NCBI GenBank assembly: GCA_015060695.1
Contig: SUYA01000013.1
Location: 1 to 53,048 of the forward strand
Origin: Mediterranea massiliensis
GTDB taxonomy: Bacteria; Bacteroidota; Bacteroidia; Bacteroidales; Bacteroidaceae
Reading direction: 5' to 3'
DNA length: 53,048 bases
Shown here piece after piece: positions 25,195-33,256 of the stretch. The notes beneath the pieces were generated by a model that made no database searches, had not been told where the DNA came from, and saw only the letters and a program-made list of their open reading frames with translations. Positions within the stretch are counted from its first letter, which is position 1; the number at the start of each line of letters is the position of its first letter. The translations under genes were made by a program, and so were the position numbers.

Positions 25195-25699
25195 TGTCTA
25201 TCCTCCTTTCTCTATATACTTCTCTGATTCTTTTTCTTGCTCTCGACAAATTCATCCGCACGTTGGCTTCGGTCATCCCCACTTCTTGGGCTATCTCGCC
25301 CATCTCCATTCCCTCGTAGTCACGCATCTTGAGTATCTGTCGTTGCACGGGCGATAGTTCCTGCTCTATCAGTTGTTGCAACAATTCAAACCGTTCTCTC
25401 TGTTCCATCTCTTCCAACGGAGAGTCGGTTATGCCCCCGTCTCGTTCGGCATCAAGAGTCACCTGCTCCACTCGGCCCCGCCGGCGCACCTCGTCGATGC
25501 AGAGGTTTTTCAGCGTAGTCACCGCCATCGCCTCGGTCATCTGCCGCCCTTGAAGGCAGTCGGCACGTGGCCACAGTCGGCAAAAGGCTTCCTGTAGCAC
25601 GTCGTCGGCATCCTCCTCGCTGGGCAGGAAGCGCATGACCATCCGCACAAATCGGCCACGCAGCTCGGTAAAGGTGGATATCAGGGTTTCTTCACTCAT
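25184..25699 (-). CDS. ECF RNA polymerase sigma factor
   Basis: A 171-residue sigma-70 family factor with region 2 (FVRMVMRFLPSEEDADDVLQEAFCRLW) and region 4 (LSPVQRQILKMRDYEGMEMGEIAQEVG followed by MTEANVRMNLSRARKRIRE). It overlaps its probable anti-sigma gene. By analogy it drives its own operon and possibly other envelope genes in response to a signal passed through the anti-sigma factor. Confidence 0.92.
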   Translation of the reverse strand: MSEETLISTFTELRGRFVRMVMRFLPSEEDADDVLQEAFCRLWPRADCLQGRQMTEAMAVTTLKNLCIDEVRRRGRVEQVTLDAERDGGITDSPLEEMEQRERFELLQQLIEQELSPVQRQILKMRDYEGMEMGEIAQEVGMTEANVRMNLSRARKRIREVYRERRIDNEG

Positions 25700-25905
25700 G
25701 TTTTTTGTCGATGTTCTGATAGGCTATACGTTTGAATCGTTATTTTGCAACAAAGAAAGTGAAAAAAAATATTATCTATCGTTTTTTTGTTTATTTATCT
25801 GCCGCAAGCATTACTTTCTATAAATAGTATCCTCTGTTTCTATAACATTCATTCCATTCTACCCTGAACTTCACAACCTTTTACTATCAGCAAACAGATG
25901 CGCGC

Positions 25906-25938
25906 CACGACTGTGAGCAGAATTGCTCACGGCTGTGA
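25906..25938. repeat. Short 22-bp-period palindromic repeat
   Basis: CACGACTGTGA (25906) and CACGGCTGTGA (25928) are 22 bp apart, separated by the 11-mer GCAGAATTGCT. The centre GTGAGCA-GAAT-TGCTCAC is a perfect 7-bp dyad. The period matches the larger arrays at 9.6 and 45.2 kb. Confidence 0.6.
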
Positions 25939-26018
25939 CGTGCTTTAACTACCCCTATAAAACAGAGATTCATAGCAGTAAAAAGAAGGATACCATCAAT
26001 ATATTTGTCTTTTACCAT

Positions 26019-26043
26019 AAAAGCACTATCTTCGCAGCATGAA
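26019..26043 (+). repeat. 25-bp promoter/start repeat, copy 1
   Basis: The 25 bases with TATCTTCG and GCAGCATGAA are identical to 26647-26671. They include a -7-like box and an ATG (26039). Here the ATG opens only an eight-codon ORF (MNKSHYAI) that overlaps the transposase start. Confidence 0.85.
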
Positions 26044-26054
26044 TAAAAGCCATT

Positions 26055-26642
26055 ATGCCATATAAAACAGACATCCATCACCGTCGCAGCATTCGTTTAG
26101 CCGAATATGATTATTCATCCGAAGGATTTTATTTCATTACCGTATGCATCCACAAACATTGTCCATTGTTGGGGAAGATAAAAGAAGGAAGGATGCATTT
26201 ATCGCTTGTCGGTCAAATCGTGAAAGAAGAGTTCTGTCGGCTAACTGAAAGATATTCTTTCATTAAATGCCACGAGTACATTGTAATGCCGAATCATTTT
26301 CATGCAATCATCCAGATAACCGATAACGTAGGGGCACCCCTTGCGGGTGCCCAAAACAGAGCTACAAGTCCAATGGTATATACCCAAGGGCACCCGCAAG
26401 GGGTGCCCCTACAAAACATGACGTTAGGACAAATTGTAGGAGCGTTCAAATCCATCACAACCAATCGTTGTGCAAAATTATACGATGAATATGGGAAGAA
26501 AATGGGTAAATTATGGCAAAGAAACTATTACGAACACATCATTCGCAATCAACACTCTTATGATGAAATAGCCACTTACATCATTGAAAACCCACACCAT
26601 TGGCACAAAGATAAATTGTACGTCGGACAACAAGGTACTTAA
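26055..26642 (+). CDS. REP-associated tyrosine transposase (RAYT, Y1_Tnp family)
   Basis: A 195-residue single-strand transposase of the IS200-like superfamily. It has FYFITVCIH (first strand), the HUH motif PNHFHAIIQ (about 77-84), LGQIVGAFKSITT, and LWQRNYYEHIIRNQHSY carrying the catalytic Tyr. RAYTs are domesticated relatives that act on REP palindromes. Residues about 92-120 (VGAPLAGAQ ... GHPQGVPLQN) are encoded by two inverted 25-bp REP elements and a 35-bp loop, kept in frame. The gene is flanked by a 25-bp direct repeat that carries the promoter and start region of the downstream helicase. Confidence 0.9.
   Translation: MPYKTDIHHRRSIRLAEYDYSSEGFYFITVCIHKHCPLLGKIKEGRMHLSLVGQIVKEEFCRLTERYSFIKCHEYIVMPNHFHAIIQITDNVGAPLAGAQNRATSPMVYTQGHPQGVPLQNMTLGQIVGAFKSITTNRCAKLYDEYGKKMGKLWQRNYYEHIIRNQHSYDEIATYIIENPHHWHKDKLYVGQQGT
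26328..26412. repeat. Inverted REP pair (BIME-like) inside the RAYT gene
   Basis: 26328-26352 and 26388-26412 are exact 25-bp inverted copies, 35 bp apart. Each begins with GTAG and folds as GGGCACCC-CTTGC-GGGTGCCC, an 8-bp stem with a 5-base loop. A GTAG tetranucleotide 5' of a palindrome is the classic REP layout recognised by RAYT proteins. Confidence 0.92.
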
Positions 26643-26646
26643 TACA

Positions 26647-26671
26647 AAAAGCACTATCTTCGCAGCATGAA
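26647..26671 (+). repeat. 25-bp promoter/start repeat, copy 2
   Basis: Identical to 26019-26043. Here the ATG (26667) is the helicase start, and the TATCTTCG box lies 8 bases upstream of it, implying a near-leaderless mRNA or a start further in. Confidence 0.85.
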
Positions 26672-28559
26672 AACACCGGAAACCAATAGCCCCATCCTAC
26701 ACCTGCAACGTCAACAGATGTTGTTGCGCATGGAGTACGACTTTGAAAAAGAAGAATTCAAACGTCAAACCGAAACAATGGGCGTAGCACGCAAAGTGAA
26801 GCGCGGCCTTTGTTGGTACCCCATCCATACAGGGCGAAGCTACTACAATTCGCTGAACCAATTGGTATTGGAAGTGAATCGCACAGAAGATACCGACATT
26901 GAACACTGCTTTGAGTATGGGCGACCAGTGTGCTTCTTCCGGCAAAGTGCCGACGGTAGTCTAACCTACTACAACTTCATCGCTACGGTGAGCTATGCCG
27001 ACGAAGAACGAATGGTGATAGTGATGCCGGGCAACGGCAGCATTATGGATGTGCAAGCGGCCGAACGACTGGGTGTACAACTCTTCTTCGACGAAACCAG
27101 CTATCGCACCATGTTCGAGGCACTGGAAGATGTACTTCGTGCCAAAGGCACCCGCCTGGCCGAGTTGCGCGACACGCTGTTGGGGCACAACATAAAACCG
27201 GGTTTTCGTGAGCTATACCCGGTACGGTTTCCTTGGCTGAACCATACACAAGAGACAGCCGTCAACCGTGTGCTTTGTGCCCGCGACGTAGCCATTGTAC
27301 ACGGACCTCCGGGCACAGGCAAGACAACCACACTTGTAGAAGCTATCTACGAAACACTCCATCGCGAGCCGCAAGTATTAGTTTGCGCACAAAGCAATAT
27401 GGCCGTTGACTGGATTTCGGAAAAACTGGTAGATAGAGGCGTAAACGTATTGCGCATTGGCAACCCTTCACGGGTAAACGACAAGATGCTCTCTTTTACT
27501 TACGAACGACGCTTCGAAGGACATCCACTATACCCCGAACTATGGAGCATCCGCAAAGAGTTGCGCCAACTGGCAGGAAAAGGGCGAAGAGGCAGCTATG
27601 AAGAGCGCGAAAGCCTGCGCAACCGCATGAGCCGCCTACGCGACAGAGCTACCACACTGGAGATTCAAATTAATGCCGAACTATTCGACTCGGCACACGT
27701 CATTGCCTCTACCCTTGTAAGCAGCAACCACCGCTTGCTGAACGGCCGACGCTTCGGCACACTCTTTATTGATGAAGCAGCTCAAGCCCTTGAAGCTGCT
27801 TGCTGGATAGCCATCCGTAAAGCCGATCGCGTAGTGTTAGCCGGTGACCATTGCCAACTTCCCCCCACCATTAAATGCTATGAAGCAGCACATGGAGGAC
27901 TGGAACGTACCCTAATGGAGAAGGTGGTGAGCATGCACCCCAAAACCGTTTCGTTGCTAAAGGTGCAATACCGCATGCACGAATCCATCATGCGCTTCTC
28001 GTCAGAATGGTTTTACGAAGGTGAGGTAGAGGCGGCTTCCGAAGTACGTCATCGGGGCATTCTTGACTGGGATACCCCCATCACCTGGATAGATACCTCG
28101 GAAATGGAATTTAAAGAAGAGTTTGTAGGCGAAAGTTACGGACGCATCAACAAGCAAGAAGCCGACTTGCTGATAGAAGAGCTGCAAAAGTACATTGAGC
28201 GCATCGGTGGGCATCGCATCTTGGACGAGCGCATCGACTTTGGCATCATTTCGCCCTACAAAGCCCAAGTGCAATACCTGCGCAGACGGATTAAGAACCA
28301 TGCAAGCCTACGTCCTTATCGGCACTTGCTTACAACAAACACCGTGGATGGTTTTCAAGGACAAGAACGTGATGTCATATTCATTTCACTGGTACGTGCC
28401 AACGAAGAGGGACAGATAGGCTTCCTAAACGACTTGCGCCGCATGAACGTTGCCATGACCCGTGCCCGCATGAAACTTGTCATCTTAGGCGAAGCAACTA
28501 CCTTGAGTCGCCACGCCTTTTACAAGCAACTACTTACATTTATCAAGAGCCTTGAATAA
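26667..28559 (+). CDS. UPF1-like superfamily 1 DNA/RNA helicase
   Basis: A 630-residue SF1B helicase. It has Walker A VHGPPGTGKTTTLVEAI (about residues 211-220), motif Ia CAQSNMAVDWISEKL, Walker B TLFIDEAAQALEAA (about 365), motif III LAGDHCQLPPTIK, motif IV QYRMHESIMRFSS, motif V TVDGFQGQERDVIFISLVRAN and motif VI RRMNVAMTRARMKLVI. The N-terminal 190 residues are a beta-barrel-like accessory domain as in Upf1/Dna2/IGHMBP2 relatives. No nuclease motif is seen. It is likely a 5'-3' helicase in nucleic-acid repair or metabolism. The gene follows the RAYT gene by 24 bases. Confidence 0.9.
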   Translation: MKTPETNSPILHLQRQQMLLRMEYDFEKEEFKRQTETMGVARKVKRGLCWYPIHTGRSYYNSLNQLVLEVNRTEDTDIEHCFEYGRPVCFFRQSADGSLTYYNFIATVSYADEERMVIVMPGNGSIMDVQAAERLGVQLFFDETSYRTMFEALEDVLRAKGTRLAELRDTLLGHNIKPGFRELYPVRFPWLNHTQETAVNRVLCARDVAIVHGPPGTGKTTTLVEAIYETLHREPQVLVCAQSNMAVDWISEKLVDRGVNVLRIGNPSRVNDKMLSFTYERRFEGHPLYPELWSIRKELRQLAGKGRRGSYEERESLRNRMSRLRDRATTLEIQINAELFDSAHVIASTLVSSNHRLLNGRRFGTLFIDEAAQALEAACWIAIRKADRVVLAGDHCQLPPTIKCYEAAHGGLERTLMEKVVSMHPKTVSLLKVQYRMHESIMRFSSEWFYEGEVEAASEVRHRGILDWDTPITWIDTSEMEFKEEFVGESYGRINKQEADLLIEELQKYIERIGGHRILDERIDFGIISPYKAQVQYLRRRIKNHASLRPYRHLLTTNTVDGFQGQERDVIFISLVRANEEGQIGFLNDLRRMNVAMTRARMKLVILGEATTLSRHAFYKQLLTFIKSLE

Positions 28560-28595
28560 TCCAGGCTATCAGGTAAGCCGTCAGTACAACAAGCG

Positions 28596-29198
28596 TCATG
28601 ACACTTCATCCCGTAGCAAATCTTCCACCTGCGCCAACACCTCTTCGGCTTGTTGAACAATGAGCTTCCTACGACGATTACCAATGATTCCACCTATAAG
28701 CACACCAAAGCATGCCCCCGGCAGAAAGGCACTGAGGTATTCATTTGCATTTAAATTCATAAGTGCTTCATACACCAACCACAAAAACCAGATAAGAATC
28801 AGAGGAATGGCAATATAAATCCAACGAGCATAACGCTCTTTTAGTCGGGAAACGATACGTCCAATGAGCAACATATTACCTCTTGATAAGTCTGTATTCC
28901 ACAAGTCACGATGATAGATATAGGTCATTAAGGCACTGAACAACATCAATGCAACGGTAGCTGCACAAAACCACACTGAGAAGCCATAACGGGCAAACAC
29001 CGAAACACAAAAAGGAGTAAAAGCTATACAAAGAACAATGGAAATGATGCCGTAACGATTAATAGAAGAGATGTTGCGTTTCATAGCACGACGAATCAAC
29101 CCATCGTTCACAATGGTTTGGCAATTCAATTTCTCCTTTAGCAAGCGTATTTGTTGCTTCATCTGTTGTAATTCTTGAGATTCGATATAGTTTTCCAT
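28596..29198 (-). CDS. Membrane protein downstream of an ECF sigma factor
   Basis: A 200-residue protein with an N-terminal cytosolic coiled coil (ESQELQQMKQQIRLLKEKL), four hydrophobic segments (about 50-67, 72-90, 125-145, 158-175) and a C-terminal helix (QQAEEVLAQVEDLLR). It lies 12 bases after the ECF sigma gene in the slot usually held by an anti-sigma factor, but its four-span layout is not the standard one. It may be a polytopic anti-sigma factor or a target gene. Family unknown to me. Confidence 0.7.
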   Translation of the reverse strand: MENYIESQELQQMKQQIRLLKEKLNCQTIVNDGLIRRAMKRNISSINRYGIISIVLCIAFTPFCVSVFARYGFSVWFCAATVALMLFSALMTYIYHRDLWNTDLSRGNMLLIGRIVSRLKERYARWIYIAIPLILIWFLWLVYEALMNLNANEYLSAFLPGACFGVLIGGIIGNRRRKLIVQQAEEVLAQVEDLLRDEVS

Positions 29199-29210
29199 AC
29201 TTTTATCCGT

Positions 29211-29693
29211 TTAGTGATTAGACATTTGTTTCAGTTGTTCTTTGATGCGATAAAGGCGCACGCTGACATTCTTGGCCGTAATACCAACAATGGCTCCTAT
29301 TTCCTCGTAGCTGAGATTCTCCAACCAAAGCAGTACGATAGCACGATCGAAAGCCCCCAAACGATGAATACGTTCGCGTAGCATTTTTATCTGACGAGTA
29401 TCCTCATCGCTATCTTCAAACAGATTAATGTTCATGGAAAGCGGTACAGAAATACCATGTGATTTCTTCTTCCGACCGGCACTGATACAAGTATTAAGGC
29501 TGGCACGCCAAATCCAAGTCTTCGGATTGCTCTCGTAGCGAAAGCCCGAAAATCCTTTCCACAAGTTGATAAGTACCTCTTGAAAGAGGTCATTCACCTC
29601 GTCGGCATCTTGAGAAAACATGTAACAGACGGTGTAGATGGTTGTGCGATGCTCCTTCACCAACTGTGTAAATTCGGTTTCTAATGGTTTCAT
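29211..29693 (-). CDS. ECF RNA polymerase sigma factor
   Basis: A 160-residue ECF sigma factor. Region 2 is TIYTVCYMFSQDADEVNDLFQEVLINLWKGF with the -10 binding segment NPKTWIWRASLNTCIS; region 4 is LGAFDRAIVLLWLENLSYEEIGAIVGITAKNVSVRLYRIKEQLK. It precedes a polytopic membrane protein gene. The signal is unknown. Confidence 0.92.
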   Translation of the reverse strand: MKPLETEFTQLVKEHRTTIYTVCYMFSQDADEVNDLFQEVLINLWKGFSGFRYESNPKTWIWRASLNTCISAGRKKKSHGISVPLSMNINLFEDSDEDTRQIKMLRERIHRLGAFDRAIVLLWLENLSYEEIGAIVGITAKNVSVRLYRIKEQLKQMSNH

Positions 29694-29771
29694 TCGTTCC
29701 TTTTCTTCGTTGTGTGATTAATCATTTTGTCCTTTAGACGCAACAAAGGGGCAGAAAACTACAAGAATACA

Positions 29772-32318
29772 CTAAAAAATCACTTCGTAAAGTTCACGGT
29801 TGCCCTGCAACTCAATCTTTGCTACCTGTGTCTGTACAGTTAGAGAGGCAAACGAAGTCGTCAAAGCAACTTCGGAAAGCAAGGAACCATCGGAAGCCAA
29901 CTGACGCACCATCAACGGAGTGTCGGACGGAGCCATTAATAAAGTAATATTCTTGCACCCCTCTGGTAGCTGAAAGCTCAACACATTTTTGTTTCGATAA
30001 GAAGTACCCGGATGTTTATCAAATGCCTGCAGAGCAGCTTGTACATCGGAGTCCTCGATACAGAAACCTAATTTATCCAAACGAGGTGGATTGACAGCAA
30101 AAGTACGGATAGCTATCCAGTTGCGCTTAGCCGATGGTAGTTTGCGTAAACGGACATAGCGTCCTTTGATGTCATCACCTTGCCAACGGATGGTGTAAGT
30201 GTTACGCAATGAATCGGTCAGCGCATGCCATTCATTACCATCAACAGAATACTCTAAGATGGCGTGGTCGAAGTAATCGACATCATCTACAGAATTTCTG
30301 CCTTGCACTATTTCTATATCATAAATATCTTGTACTCGACCCAAATCAACCCCTACCCAATGATTGGTAGCCTGACTACGACCAGAAGTATAGTAGGTAG
30401 CTGTGTCGTTGTCGAACATCAACTTATAGGACGGTGTACGAAGGTTTGAATAACTACCCACAGCTTTATGAATGGCAGGAATCCCACCGGTCAGTTGTTT
30501 AAAGAATCCGGCCAACATGGCATCCATACTGTTTTCGTAGAAAGGTTGTAACTTCATCGTACCCGATGAGTGGGCATCAAAAGCTTTTCGTTCCTCCGGA
30601 GACATCAGATTATTAACATATGCTTCCCAAAACCTATCTGATTGGCCCGCCTCATATAACTTCATCAGTTCCAATGCTTTTCGGCCACGAGTTCCCAAAC
30701 GAGCAAACTCCCTTAGCCACGGAGTCAGTTCGTTTAGCAACGGTTTGTTTGGGCAATAGGCTTCCATCTCATCGGCAACGCACTCTATCTTCTTGAATTC
30801 GCTCAATAAGGCCGCATATTGCTCAGGTGTATATCGGTCTATAGAGAAAGTCTCTGTCTCCCACGACTCGTCACGACGATAGCCTGTACCGGTGTCGCCC
30901 GAATGGATTGCAAAGGTGCGGTAAGCAGGTGCAGCCTGACCGGCCAATTCGACCAACGCTCGTTCCCAACTATCCAAGGGATTATAGTCAGCTACATTCC
31001 AAGCATAGTCGGCTACCGAATAGAGTGCCAGTTTGGATGCTTCGCCATGCTCCATAGGGTTGCTGACCAAGCCACTGATGTCAGTACCTTGCTTTAACGT
31101 TGTGTCCAACCCATAAACAGGACCTTGCAATAAAAGATGGCGCACATAGTCGGTCACAGGATAGTTCCACCAAGAGAAAGCCGGACGAAGTATGCGGGAG
31201 TTTACCCAGTCGAGTGTACTCTTGGTAACGTCACTACATACGGCATCGCCTGTCCAAAACACCCGAATGGAGGGATGTAACTTCTGCCCAAAGAGAGGAA
31301 GGCTGCCTTGCGGAGTAGGATTGGCCCATGCCTTGGTATAATCGGTTGGACAGAAGATAAGCGGTGTCACGTCGCCACGAGGTTCAATAAAGTCGGTCAC
31401 TAACCGATTGAGCAATGCAGCTTGCTTCTCCGGATTGGTACCGTCGCCGCTGATGTCGTCAAAGAAGATGGCAAACGAACGAACACCCAACTGATACATG
31501 GCATCAAACTTATTCACCAAGTTGTTGAAATCTTCTTCATCCCACCGTATGTCTTTACCCGGATGAATGGCCCACACAAAATCTACTCTGTTCTTGCGAC
31601 AGGCAGTAACCAACTCTTTAATCTCTTCGGCCTCATCGGCAGGATAGGGTTTGCGCCAATGGGGACTGCTGTGATAAGGGTCATCCTTTGGTCCAAAGAT
31701 ATAAGTATTGAGCTTGAACTTGCCATAGAAATCAATGAGCGATAGGCGTACTTGGTGTGCCCAAGGATTGCCGTAAAAGCCCTCTACCACCCCACGATTA
31801 AGGATGTCGGGGTAATCGTTCACCTCAACATGAGGCAGTTTACCATTGGCCGAAGCCGGGCTTTCGAGCAGTTGGCGCAATGTCTGAAGACCATAAAATG
31901 CTCCTCGTTCATCGCGTCCTACAATAGACACCCCTTTGTCATCGACCGTCAGTCGGTAAGCACCGGGCTTAGCTTCCACCTGCATCTTGTCTGCCACCTT
32001 ATCACCAAAATCAATGCGAAGTTCCACACCCCGTTTGGATGGAAGCAGAAAAGCCAGATTGTCGGCGAAGCATTTCTGCTTATCCTTTACGGCAAATCCA
32101 ACAGAAACATCGAGAGATTCGTCCGAATTGCAAACGAGTTGCTGAGGGGTAGGATTGATAACAATACCTCCGTGCTCAATCTTCTCACCGGGAATCAGTC
32201 GGATTTGTTGCGACTCCCTACGTTGTACATTCAAGTCAATCGTTTCTTGCGCCATCGGGCTTATCAGGGCGACCCATGCAACTGCAATCGTTGCCCATAT
32301 TTTCTTCGTCATTTTCAT
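29772..32318 (-). CDS. GH84 beta-N-acetylglucosaminidase with CBM32-like domain
   Basis: A secreted 848-residue glycosidase of the O-GlcNAcase/hyaluronidase family (like BT4395). The ATG at 32318 (or 32312) is chosen because the signal peptide MTKKIWATIAVAWVALISPMAQE follows; a further upstream ATG (32381) would lie in the promoter. Domains: an N-terminal GH20b-like region (about 30-150), and the GH84 barrel with VVEGFYGNPWAHQVRLSLIDFYGKF and the tandem catalytic Asp pair in FAIFFDDISGDG (about 287-288). A helical region and an F5/8-type C/CBM32-like domain (about 620-770, DNDTATYYTSGRS ... VGVDLG) follow. It cleaves terminal beta-GlcNAc by substrate-assisted catalysis, probably on host glycans in the periplasm or at the surface. 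Confidence 0.93.
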   Translation of the reverse strand: MKMTKKIWATIAVAWVALISPMAQETIDLNVQRRESQQIRLIPGEKIEHGGIVINPTPQQLVCNSDESLDVSVGFAVKDKQKCFADNLAFLLPSKRGVELRIDFGDKVADKMQVEAKPGAYRLTVDDKGVSIVGRDERGAFYGLQTLRQLLESPASANGKLPHVEVNDYPDILNRGVVEGFYGNPWAHQVRLSLIDFYGKFKLNTYIFGPKDDPYHSSPHWRKPYPADEAEEIKELVTACRKNRVDFVWAIHPGKDIRWDEEDFNNLVNKFDAMYQLGVRSFAIFFDDISGDGTNPEKQAALLNRLVTDFIEPRGDVTPLIFCPTDYTKAWANPTPQGSLPLFGQKLHPSIRVFWTGDAVCSDVTKSTLDWVNSRILRPAFSWWNYPVTDYVRHLLLQGPVYGLDTTLKQGTDISGLVSNPMEHGEASKLALYSVADYAWNVADYNPLDSWERALVELAGQAAPAYRTFAIHSGDTGTGYRRDESWETETFSIDRYTPEQYAALLSEFKKIECVADEMEAYCPNKPLLNELTPWLREFARLGTRGRKALELMKLYEAGQSDRFWEAYVNNLMSPEERKAFDAHSSGTMKLQPFYENSMDAMLAGFFKQLTGGIPAIHKAVGSYSNLRTPSYKLMFDNDTATYYTSGRSQATNHWVGVDLGRVQDIYDIEIVQGRNSVDDVDYFDHAILEYSVDGNEWHALTDSLRNTYTIRWQGDDIKGRYVRLRKLPSAKRNWIAIRTFAVNPPRLDKLGFCIEDSDVQAALQAFDKHPGTSYRNKNVLSFQLPEGCKNITLLMAPSDTPLMVRQLASDGSLLSEVALTTSFASLTVQTQVAKIELQGNRELYEVIF

Positions 32319-32347
32319 AGCAACACATTTTGAGGTTCTTACCGGGG

Positions 32348-32355
32348 CAAAGATA
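32348..32355 (-). promoter_or_regulatory. Promoter -7 box for the GH84 gene
   Basis: TATCTTTG on the minus strand, an exact TAnnTTTG match, 30 bases before the preferred ATG. It supports the shorter start. Confidence 0.55.
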
Positions 32356-32558
32356 GTGAAAGGCAAATGAAGAAGAATCATTTTCCCCAGAATTTCTTAT
32401 ACCGGCATGGTAACTGATGCCTTACTTCCCCCTATCCACTTCCCAATAGCCGTACAACTACCCGCCATACAACCGCCGTTCATCGTTGTAGCGGTTCGGC
32501 TCCTTGGAAATGCCAAGTTAGGTGCAACTGCACAAGCAAGTATCGGTGGACGATTCAC

Positions 32559-32745
32559 TTCTTGGTCGCTTCCGGCTCGCTCCTCGCACGTAGCGTGTAC
32601 GCACGCTGTTCGGTCGTTCTTCGGTGCTTGTTCGGTGTTTCTTCGCTCTCTATAGGACCGAACAACGACCGAAGAACGACCGAAGAAACACCGAAGCGAG
32701 AGCGAACCGGAAGCGAACCAGATACGGCCGAGAAGCGAAGCGGAT
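32559..32745. repeat. Inverted array of 11-bp repeats (17 units, 187 bp)
   Basis: Reading in 11-base steps from 32559, the left units converge on T-x-x-TT-x-TTCGG (for example TCGTTCTTCGG at 32614, TGCTTGTTCGG at 32625, TGTTTCTTCGC at 32636). After a central unit at 32647 (TCTCTATAGGA) the complement takes over in register: CCGAACAACGA, CCGAAGAACGA, CCGAAGAAACA, CCGAAGCGAGA, then GCGAACCGGAA and GCGAACCAGAT. Unit 32614 is the exact reverse complement of 32669. The period is not a multiple of 3, which argues against coding. Confidence 0.85.
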
Positions 32746-32750
32746 ATCCG

Positions 32751-32797
32751 GCATCCCCTTGAGGGCTGCGTGGCCTTTGCTTGCCTCGTGGGGATGC
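32751..32797. repeat. Hairpin next to the 11-bp array
   Basis: GCATCCCC (32751-32758) pairs with GGGGATGC (32790-32797), with an inner GAGG/CCTC pair. A TATATTTG box on the minus strand (32806-32799) would start a transcript through the hairpin and the array; no -33 box is clear. Confidence 0.55.
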
Positions 32798-33210
32798 GCA
32801 AATATATAACCTCGTTTCCCGTTTTTCGGAAATCAAATCCCACGTTTTTTCAAAATTAACAATTGACAACACTGTAACTAACTGTTTATCAACTGAGTAA
32901 AAATTGAGAAAAGTTACTCTTCTTTGTTTTGTCAAGATACAAGAAAAACAATCAGATTGTTTTACAAATCGTATTCTTTAACAAGGAAGTTTTGTAAAAA
33001 TTAATGCGTAGCAAAAAAAAGTTAATTTACTTTATAAGCGTTTAATAAAATGGGAACAAGGAGAAAAAGTTATTATTTGTAAAACATCTGCTATCCTCTC
33101 CCCTAATATAGCACATTAGGTTTAGACATGGAATAAATGCTCAGTACCACTTTAATGAACAATATTAATAAAGCATTATAATTCAAAACAAAAACAGAAC
33201 CACACTTGTT

Positions 33211-33233
33211 AAAGTATAAAAATGATATACTTT
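33211..33233. promoter_or_regulatory. Dyad before the TonB receptor gene
   Basis: AAAGTATA-AAAATGA-TATACTTT is a perfect 8-bp dyad, 23 bp before the ATG at 33257. It could be an operator or an mRNA hairpin covering the leader. AT-rich, so chance is possible. Confidence 0.35.
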
Positions 33234-33256
33234 ATATAACTTAACCTATTCTTAAC

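Larger units (their letters stand above)
25700..26054. other. Intergenic region between sigma factor and RAYT gene
   Basis: 355 bases without a gene. It contains a two-unit 22-bp-period palindrome (25906-25938) and, at 26019-26043, the first copy of a 25-bp promoter/start repeat. The rest is AT-rich with no structure that I can support. Confidence 0.6.
32356..33256. other. Long intergenic region between GH84 and the TonB receptor
   Basis: About 900 bases without a credible gene. The left 450 (about 32400-32800) are GC-rich and contain the 11-bp-period inverted array and a hairpin. The right 450 are very AT-rich and end in a small dyad before the receptor start. Reading frames in the left part come from the 11-bp repeat and have no family features. 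Confidence 0.7.

Noticed and set aside
26039..26065. Eight-codon ORF (MNKSHYAI) before the RAYT gene as a regulatory peptide
   Set aside because: It follows from duplication of the helicase start region; although it overlaps the RAYT ATG, there is no sign of selection on it.
32397..32935. Overlapping plus- and minus-strand frames in the GC-rich island before the TonB receptor
   Set aside because: They are produced by the 11-bp inverted array; Arg/Ser-rich translations appear on both strands, there are no domain motifs and the period breaks the codon frame.
33000..33256. Phase-variable invertible promoter before the TonB receptor
   Set aside because: I looked for inverted repeats flanking a promoter and found only one small 8-bp dyad; no recombinase gene is nearby.
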